A stretch of DNA of 64,000 nucleotides, from contig ONDE01000010.1 in assembly GCA_900316515.1 (NCBI GenBank), positions 1-64,000 on the forward strand. The letters run 5' to 3'. The notes below the pieces were generated by a model that saw only the letters and a program-made list of their open reading frames with translations, searched no databases and was not told the DNA's origin. The stretch comes from an uncultured Bacteroidales bacterium (lineage in GTDB: Bacteria > Bacteroidota > Bacteroidia > Bacteroidales > P3). Position numbers and translations under genes: made by a program. This document shows, one piece after another, positions 59,501 to 64,000 of the stretch (within the stretch, counting starts at the first letter, position 1; the number at the start of each line of letters is the position of its first letter).

Positions 59501-62500
59501 GCCCACCTGGCCGCCCTCGATGCGCACGTCGGTGCAGTTGAAGACGTGGCCGTTCTCGCCGCCGCCGAACACCGAAGCCACGACCAGGGCGCTGCCGCTG
59601 ATGGTGACCTTCGAGTTGGTGACGAAGGAGTAGCCGGAATAGTCGGTGCCTGCCATACCGAGGCAGCCGCCGAAGACGGAGCCTTTCCTGTAGAGAGTGT
59701 GGCCCGCCTCGCGGTGGGTGTAGGCAGCCACCTGGCTTGCATTGCTGGCGATGGCAGCCTCGGTGCCTATGGTGCCGCCGCTGATGGCGATGGTGGCCAG
59801 GCCGATAGTTTCAGCCGTGCCGGGAATGGTGTCGTACACATCGCCTACGTACAATGTCTCGCCCTTGTGGGCGGCCATGAAGGCGATAGTGTCATCGGCA
59901 TCGGCATAGTCGTAGTGGCCAACCGAGGCAATCTCGCCGCCGCCATAGACGTTGCCGAGGATATGGGTGGTGCGGCCGGTGGCCTGCGATATGTTGATGG
60001 TGGTGTTCTTGGCGAGACCCAGCTTCTGGTCGCGCGCAATGTCGAGACCGAGGATACCCTTCGAGCCGCCGAAGACGTCGCCGACGCTATGGTCGGCGCC
60101 GCCCATCTGGTGGCTGTTGCCGATGGTGCCGCCGGTGATGTTGATGGCTATGTTGCCGTGGCCCGTGCCGCTCTGCATCTCGCCGTAGTTGGCATGGGAC
60201 GAGGGGACGAGGTAGGTGCCTACGGCTGCCAGACGGCCGCCGCCGTAGATGGAGCCGTGGATGGTGGCGGTGTCCTGTATGGTGAGGTTCACGTTGCCGT
60301 TGACGACACCTGCCGTCAAGGCCCAGGTGGAGTATCCGCGGCCGCCGCCGTAGACGTTGCCGTCGAGACCCGAACCGCCGTTGGTGCCGATGACGGCCTT
60401 GCCCTTGATGGTGGTGCTGGCGTCGCCCAGCACGTGGCCATCCTCGCCGCCGCCGAAGACGGAGCCGAAGATGACGGCATTGCCACCGACAATGACCTCA
60501 GTGGAACCCACATTCGACCACTGGTTGAAGATAATGCGCGGGTCGCCCATACCGGCGCCGAAGAGGTTGCAGTTGACGGGGCGCGCCTGGATGGAGTCGT
60601 GGCTGCGGGGCACGCCGAGGGTGCCGCCAGTCATCTCCACCTTCGATTTGCCAAGAACGTCGGTAATCTCGTTGCCGCCGTAGATGTTGGTCAGGATGTG
60701 GCCGCCGGTGATCTCCACGTATGTGTCGCCTTTGACGCGACCTGCCGAACGGCGCCATACGCCTGGTGCGAAGGGATAGTAGCCCGAGCCGCCGCCGAAG
60801 ACGTGGCCGAAGTAACTGTGGCCGTCGCCGGCGCGGTTGGAACCGTTGTACGAGGGCTTCGTGAAGCCAGCGTCGTAGTAGTACTGTTTGTCGGTGCTGT
60901 TATAGTGTGTGGCAAAATAGTCGTAGGTGTAGCGCGTACCTTCGGCGTTGAAGGGCCAGGCGTCGCAGAAGTGGAACCCTGCGGTATCGGCATCGGTGAA
61001 GGTGCCATCCTTCACTTTGTTGATGACGGTGGTCCAGTCAGCTTCATCGTATACTCCATCCCACGTGGTGTTTTTCGGGTTAAAGCCTTCGCCTATCTGG
61101 CCGCCGGTAATCTTAACATGGGTGTTGCGGAGCACCTCGCCGTTCTCCGAACCGCCGTAGACCGAGGCGGTGATGAGGCCGCCGGAAATCTCGAGGTAGG
61201 TGGAGTCGACCACAGCGAGTCGGTTGGCGTAGGGCACGCCCTCGCCGTCGACAATGGTGGAGTCGGCTATGCCCTTACCAGCGCAGAAGATGTAGCCGTA
61301 GTCGTCTTCGATGGTGGGGTCGGCAGGGTTGGGCATACGGTTGTTCGACAACAGGCCGATGACGCCTCCTTTGATGACAATCTTGGTGATACCCGTGCCG
61401 GCCTTGGCCGAGGCGGGTTCGCCCTTCACATGTCCGTCGGTGACGGTGGGAGAGGAGTTTGCGACTGTCGAGGGGTAGTATGTGAAGGTTCCCACTGAGC
61501 TCAGCTCGCCGCCGCCATAGACGCTGCGGCGCACGTTACCGTCGTCCATGGTGACGGTGGCGTTGCCCTTGACAATGGCTGCATCAGGATTGTGGTCGTC
61601 ACCTTTACCGGCGCCGTAGACGGTGTTCCAAATAACGGTGTTGCTATTGCGGATATTCACCGCCGTGTTGCCGACGACCGAGGCCAGCGAGCCACCGCCG
61701 TAGACATTGTTGCCCACGGTGGCGAGGGGGAAGTCGGAGGGGTCGGTGTAGTCCGCGGGCTTGAGGCTGCTCTGGGTGGCGGCGTCGTAGCCGATGTTCA
61801 CCTGGGGGTTGGCGGTGACGGTGGCCGTGAGACCGAGGCCGCCGCCGAAGACGTCGCCGGTCACGCCGAGGTCTTCCGTGCCGTCGTTGTTCTTGATATG
61901 CATCAGGTTCACCACGGGGCTTATGATAGTGGTGTCATCGGGCGTGTAGGCCGTGACGTTGCCGGCGCCGTAGAGTGTGTCTATCCGGAGTACGCAGTTG
62001 GCGGCCTCCTTGTCGAGCACGTTGACGGTGATAGTGCCGGTGATGTTGCCGTTCTGGTTGCTGCCGCCGAAGGCGTTGACCATGTCGCCGCCATAGAGGT
62101 TGAGGGTGACGTTGCCGCCGATGTTGGCAGCGGCGCCTGCCACCACACCCTTCGAGCCGCCGAAGACGCTGTGGTATTTGCCGCCGTAGAGATTGAGGGT
62201 GACGTTGCCGTTGTCGATGCTGGCCATGTTGGAGCCGCCATAGACCTCGTCGATTTCGCCGGCGCCGCAGGCGATGGTGAGTTCCACGTCGCCCTCGATG
62301 TCGGCCATGTTGCCGCCGCCGAAGAGCGAGACGATGAACTCGTCGTTGCTGACGTTGGCGCAGGGACCGCTATAGTCGATGGTGACGCTCTTGGTGCCGG
62401 TGATGGTACCGCTGGTGTTCGAGGCTCCGAAGACGGCGCTATAGTAGCCGCAGCGCACCCAGGCGCTGACGTTGCCGTTGATGTCGGCAGCCAAGTAGGT

Positions 62501-63352
62501 GTTGCCCGCGTTCTTGGGCTGGCCGTCGGAGGTGGTGTGGCCGTCGCCGCCCGCGAAGAGGGTGTCGAGGCGGCCGCCGTCGACGGTGATGGAGGTGTTG
62601 GCGTTGACGGAGTTGGTGCCCACGGCAGCGGCACGGCCGCCGCCATAGACCATCTTCACCGTGTTGTCGCAGTTATGGATATGCACACGTGCTCCCTTGC
62701 CGCTGGCAGGCGTATAGTCGGCCTTGTTGCCGCCGCCATAGACGGACTGCAGGGCGAAGGAGGCGGGGGCGTGGGCCGCGGCGTCGTTCTTCACGAAGTC
62801 GGTGAAGTCCTCCATGTCGGTGTAGGTGCCCACGCCGTTGTCCGGGGTGTGCGCCGTGTGGTAGATGTGCACACGCACGCTGTCCTTGGGCGTGCCGGCG
62901 GCGTTGTTGCAGCCGAAGATGTTGCCCTTGACGACCACGTTGTTCGAGCTCTGTGTGCTTGTGCCGATGTTCACGGTGATGGCGCCGTTGACGTCGGGGC
63001 TGTGGGTGGCGTCGCCCAGGGCGCCGCCGAAGACGTTGCCCTTGCCGTCGGTGCCGTAGTCGGCATCGCCCACGGTGCCGCCCTCGATGGTGACGATGGT
63101 GGTGTTGTTGCCGTTCTCGGTGCCGGTGCTGGCGAAGGCGCCGCCGCCGTAGACGTCGGTCTTCACGGTGGCGCTGTCCTGCATCAACACTTCGGTGTTG
63201 CCGCTGACGGTGGCCTCGTTGCCGCCGCCGAAGACGCTGCCGTGCACCACGACGTGGGTCTGGGCATTGGCGCTGCCGATGGCCAGCAGGCCTACAAGCA
63301 CGGTGCAGGCGAAGAGTTTTGTCAGAGTTGTGTAATGACGCTTGTTATCCAT
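53594..63352 (-). CDS. Giant VYGGG-repeat secreted protein, no sorting domain
   Basis: 3252 residues. A signal peptide (MDNKRHYTTLTKLFACTVLV to SANAQ) is followed almost at once by repeats (VHGSVFGGGNEATVSGNTEV) that continue to the last residue (GSVYGGGNAAKVTGNTTVEI then GDHN). Each turn pairs a VYGGG/VFGGG motif with V-x-G-N-T-x-V-x-I-x-G-G, consistent with a beta-solenoid. Turns are arranged in a long-range repeat of about 240 residues seen eight times between 55370 and 60450: GSVFGGGENGHV, then GNVYGGGRGVD, AGRVYG, FGGGSLASVG and EGSVFGSGRGIAG. It lacks a T9SS domain, unlike its downstream neighbour. About 60 bases separate it from the partial gene upstream, without a promoter, so cotranscription is likely. 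Confidence 0.85.
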   Translation of the reverse strand: MDNKRHYTTLTKLFACTVLVGLLAIGSANAQTHVVVHGSVFGGGNEATVSGNTEVLMQDSATVKTDVYGGGAFASTGTENGNNTTIVTIEGGTVGDADYGTDGKGNVFGGALGDATHSPDVNGAITVNIGTSTQSSNNVVVKGNIFGCNNAAGTPKDSVRVHIYHTAHTPDNGVGTYTDMEDFTDFVKNDAAAHAPASFALQSVYGGGNKADYTPASGKGARVHIHNCDNTVKMVYGGGRAAAVGTNSVNANTSITVDGGRLDTLFAGGDGHTTSDGQPKNAGNTYLAADINGNVSAWVRCGYYSAVFGASNTSGTITGTKSVTIDYSGPCANVSNDEFIVSLFGGGNMADIEGDVELTIACGAGEIDEVYGGSNMASIDNGNVTLNLYGGKYHSVFGGSKGVVAGAAANIGGNVTLNLYGGDMVNAFGGSNQNGNITGTITVNVLDKEAANCVLRIDTLYGAGNVTAYTPDDTTIISPVVNLMHIKNNDGTEDLGVTGDVFGGGLGLTATVTANPQVNIGYDAATQSSLKPADYTDPSDFPLATVGNNVYGGGSLASVVGNTAVNIRNSNTVIWNTVYGAGKGDDHNPDAAIVKGNATVTMDDGNVRRSVYGGGELSSVGTFTYYPSTVANSSPTVTDGHVKGEPASAKAGTGITKIVIKGGVIGLLSNNRMPNPADPTIEDDYGYIFCAGKGIADSTIVDGEGVPYANRLAVVDSTYLEISGGLITASVYGGSENGEVLRNTHVKITGGQIGEGFNPKNTTWDGVYDEADWTTVINKVKDGTFTDADTAGFHFCDAWPFNAEGTRYTYDYFATHYNSTDKQYYYDAGFTKPSYNGSNRAGDGHSYFGHVFGGGSGYYPFAPGVWRRSAGRVKGDTYVEITGGHILTNIYGGNEITDVLGKSKVEMTGGTLGVPRSHDSIQARPVNCNLFGAGMGDPRIIFNQWSNVGSTEVIVGGNAVIFGSVFGGGEDGHVLGDASTTIKGKAVIGTNGGSGLDGNVYGGGRGYSTWALTAGVVNGNVNLTIQDTATIHGSIYGGGRLAAVGTYLVPSSHANYGEMQSGTGHGNIAINITGGTIGNSHQMGGADHSVGDVFGGSKGILGLDIARDQKLGLAKNTTINISQATGRTTHILGNVYGGGEIASVGHYDYADADDTIAFMAAHKGETLYVGDVYDTIPGTAETIGLATIAISGGTIGTEAAIASNASQVAAYTHREAGHTLYRKGSVFGGCLGMAGTDYSGYSFVTNSKVTISGSALVVASVFGGGENGHVFNCTDVRIEGGQVGQEMEASEHEEDDNGVGKVDDIFFGNVYGGGRGIDTYRDHGVEYHSVTAGRVGDSANVTMTAGRVTHNIYGGGSLATVGYKDEQNSGTATVSITGGIVGYADGHTIFNDNGDYSYDGTDYANLSSANKELVKTFYKYAGNNEGNVYGSGRGHAGQNISDQYVQMAFTKNTDVTIGGNAQVRGSVFGGGENGHVRKDTKVTIAGTAQIGVPLRSAVDWGDFPQWHVSPDGYVSHDTLRINGSDTLLSEAYYQNESYGSGIHLHEHWIGDNGEGPTIYRGNVYGGGRGVTPTDPENNVSIDAHNYSATAGRVYGNATVEVTGGHIYHDLFGGGSLASVGTLVYSITTEGGVTKYKDPMGNEITGQFTFRQSTTSAENGWHDTATTVYTRPYYLGDAVTGTGLATVIVRGGVIGTRGINEGSVFGSGRGIAGAISSSVAHLANANNTYVSIRSGADIRGAVFGGGANGHVKEDTYVEMTGGTVGVMLPLAVRKIDERTGHGYRNYNGNVYGGGRGVSVVASTVGGSTQHLSETAGRVFGNTRVKISGGKVYHSVFGGGSLASVGDYSYKLWNDGDTHRYRHLFVQGTGQAVVHITGDAIIGNAAEALERPLNQYNANDALTAQYLLRTQIDNAEWHDLSAAAAQTKWNGLSDDQKQQMFTELNYHYLGSNSGMVFGSGRGVGALHNNTIDKDYANSAFTRNTIVVVDNDGDKIPVICGSVFGGGENGHVKINTHVDINGGIIGGIPLHDTAFYPGRAADNGIDGNGTFKFSNDANLKLSLEYEDDEDNAGHGPAVYRGNVYGGGRGVDHTDALRPEIGYSATAGRVYGDSEVEITGGVIYHHVFGGGSLASVGTYLFYEDGTPYRVDSLYEYKLVAYDAGHPLSAKRDPGKYAVRRAGFRTDGSEPDTMYVLAHADPGNVFVTVKGGQVGVTGINEGSVFGGGRGIAGESSDMVTLMAYCYRTDVTIDSVAMIRGSVFGGGANGHVLTDAAVTMTGGTVGATLSDAERAINSFGEADIKVYHGNVYGGGRGVDPISSGTGHNLSYTAGRVYGDASVNITGGTVLHNVYGGGSLATVGTILYRKNAGDPAPGTSLAPTTYDPHGTPQANTGSTSVTIGGTAIIGSDGMNNGSVFGSCRGVAGPGYSDRAYVYNTTVTIDAGTDGKPFIHGSVFGSGENGHVQNNTVVTINGGTIGSDITSAFTDIDAGSGTDAEKAEAKKKYDYIGNVYGAGRGVDTYKDDANKTHYSFSAGYVRNTTTVTVNGGTIYRNVYGGGSMGLVGDYGILGDSTTWQGSGDNGTATVNIYSTIGTAANRAKGYGGNVYGSSRGRANNPADAATISDFLADGGFGEFAYVYKSHVTVDAPGDTVYGSVYGGGENGHVDYGGTTVDILDGTIKGNIFGGGQGSPTSPTAGIVDGNTQVNIGASDYSNNGATIEGNVFGGNDAGSSPLGIMRVDVYKTAHTSANTCPTIVPPATEPDTTGSNIATNYAIFGVYGGGNQASVLTGNGSLDCSGTIYDTLYQDRITGTPSAWPVTPVRKSVVYVHGCENTIMYVYGGGRAANTLNNTVTIEGGRFFQVYAGGNGSSVEVPNNPGANVSALTGTIAPPNSGDATVTILGGLAGQLFGGSNSKGVVEGTATVDIAPNGNCPILTKEVFGGGNEAPGGSAVVTVPCGATGLTDVYGGARNADIGTPTDRKNIVLTIEGGDMTRVFGGNMSGGRIYGDVTVNVYGSNPGHTIDEVFGGSNEGGNIFGNIVVNIDSTHNSTCCGGCPLKLNNVYGGGNLVAYIPDSTWKDGTDHANPKDTVWSDPTRISPVVNVINGTVRQNVFGGGKGYQNLRPVLKPRTHAEWTSAGHSEYFTSQAAYDDSLATYNAYLDKVNAARVMGNPVVTIGAIDREVTTGVNPNARVGYVDGSGNVYPGNVYGGGNAAPVVGNTKVIIQGNRTDIMGSVYGGGNAAKVTGNTTVEIGDHN
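55370..60450 (-). repeat. Long-range repeat, about 240 residues per unit, in the 3252-residue protein
   Basis: Eight copies of GxVFGGGxNGHV (or close) recur at about 55375, 55980, 56560, 57335, 58110, 58930, 59555 and 60440, so units are 580-885 bases. Within each unit the order of sub-motifs is kept while the spacer loops differ in length and sequence. Confidence 0.75.
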
Positions 63353-63410
63353 AATATTGTATTTTCTTTTCAGCGTGTATATTCCTATTATAGTATATAT
63401 GTAGGTCGTC

Positions 63411-64000
63411 CTAGTCTTTCAGGGTCACTTTGGTGCTGCCGGTCACGGGGGCTGCATCGCCGCCGCCGTAGACGTTGCCGCCCACCTCGGCGGTGCCGCT
63501 GAGGGTCACCTGCGGGTTGCCGGTGACGGCGGCTGTGGTGCCGAGGCCGCCGCCGAAGACGTTATGGCTTACCTTGCCGTTCTTCACATTGACGACGGGG
63601 TAGTTGGGCTTGCCGTCGGGCGCGGTATAGGGGGCTCGGTTGCCGCCGCCGTACACATGGCCCACATACCAGCCGCAGGCGTCGCTCTGCTTGTCGATAT
63701 TAACGGTGATGGTGCCGCTGACGCTGGCGCTGGTGTTGTTGTTGCCAAACACGCGGTTCACCATGCCGCTTTCGATGTCGAGGGTGACGTCGCCGTTGAC
63801 GTCGGCAGCGTTGGCACCGGCATAGACGTCGCCGATGCCCTCGAGGGTCGTGCCGATGTTCTCGGGGTGTTCGCTGTGGTTGGCAGTGAGGGCGCCCGTG
63901 CAGCCGATGCTGAGGCTGCCCACGTTGCTGGCGGCCATGTTGCCGCCGCCGTAGAGCTCGCCTATCTTCATGTCGCATGCCGTGGATTGACCGGCGGGGT
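63411..64000 (-). CDS. VYGGG-repeat protein, C-terminal part (N-terminus beyond window)
   Basis: The frame is open from the right edge to the stop at 63411; 196 residues are visible. An internal ATG at 63971 is not the start, because the frame continues upstream as PAGQSTACDMKIGELYGGG. Visible turns: ELYGGGNMAASNVGSLSIG, DVYAGANAADVNGDVTLDIE, HVYGGGNRAPYTAPDGKPNY, NVFGGGLGTTAAVTGNPQV and the end NVYGGGDAAPVTGSTKVTLK. The end closely mirrors the end of the 3252-residue protein, and again no T9SS domain is present. It is the third member of the tandem giant-gene series. Confidence 0.82.
   Translation of the reverse strand, partial: PAGQSTACDMKIGELYGGGNMAASNVGSLSIGCTGALTANHSEHPENIGTTLEGIGDVYAGANAADVNGDVTLDIESGMVNRVFGNNNTSASVSGTITVNIDKQSDACGWYVGHVYGGGNRAPYTAPDGKPNYPVVNVKNGKVSHNVFGGGLGTTAAVTGNPQVTLSGTAEVGGNVYGGGDAAPVTGSTKVTLKD

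Noticed and set aside
40619-63352. The 3252- and 4267-residue genes as two halves of one frameshifted gene
   Set aside because: Each begins with its own signal peptide, the first ends on a complete repeat turn, and 171 bases with a -7 box separate them.
63411-63971. Start of the right-edge gene at the ATG at 63971
   Set aside because: The frame continues without a stop to the window edge as repeat-like sequence, and no signal peptide follows that ATG.

Overview
The window carries the chromosome of a member of the phylum Bacteroidota, most likely the order Bacteroidales. Support comes from several independent signs. Promoters follow the Bacteroidota pattern (TTG, about 19-20 bases, then TAnnTTTG). 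Several secreted proteins end in type IX secretion system (T9SS) sorting domains, both type A (KVYPNP-like) and the gliding-motility-associated type B. There is a FeoA-FeoB fusion followed by a Cys-rich partner, and short lipoproteins with a Bacteroidota lipobox. Housekeeping genes are GC-rich. Genus and species cannot be fixed from the sequence alone.

Layout. 1-6681 (minus) is the N-terminal 2227 codons of a very large secreted adhesin-like protein made of Cleaved-Adhesin/MAM-like and fibronectin III modules; it runs off the left edge. 7073-10499 (minus) holds a small lipoprotein, an isolated rnfA, a remnant of a cytochrome c biogenesis gene, an SMR exporter and a C69 dipeptidase. 10692-18649 (minus) is a tight run of seven genes: Sel1-repeat protein, small Ig-like membrane protein, nadK, a T9SS type B protein, an MsbA-like ABC transporter, purB and a CNNM/CBS membrane protein. 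18946-21655 (plus) is the ferrous iron locus feoAB plus a 59-residue Cys-rich partner not previously delimited by a long frame. 21705-26776 (minus) pairs a GH2 beta-galactosidase with a DUF4886/SGNH-like T9SS cargo protein; rsgA (plus) is divergent from them.

27786-34412 (minus) is the most interesting accessory region: five tightly packed genes under one recognisable promoter, encoding a four-helix membrane protein with two Rossmann-like domains and a C-terminal RyR-like domain, a membrane-anchored STAND NTPase, two related small multi-pass membrane proteins, and a degenerate SIR2-like plus TIR protein. The composition (sensor, STAND switch, membrane proteins, TIR NADase candidate) and lower GC fit a conflict or antiphage system whose architecture I do not recognise as a named one.

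34578-37207 is housekeeping: marC, eno, rpsT and tRNA-Glu. 37317-64000 (minus) is a giant surface-protein locus: at least three consecutive genes for VYGGG-repeat proteins (one partial at the right edge, one of 3252 and one of 4267 residues, only the last with a T9SS sorting domain), followed by a 65-residue protein, a fimbrillin/GLUG-like lipoprotein and a conserved hypothetical protein.

A second theme runs through the whole window: short tandem arrays of 7- or 8-bp units, each locus with its own unit sequence, sit inside coding regions (msbA-like, beta-galactosidase, feoB, rsgA, a signal peptide) or abut stop codons (ABC transporter, eno, feoB). They are intra-genic or gene-end minisatellites similar in style to the heptanucleotide STRRs of cyanobacteria.
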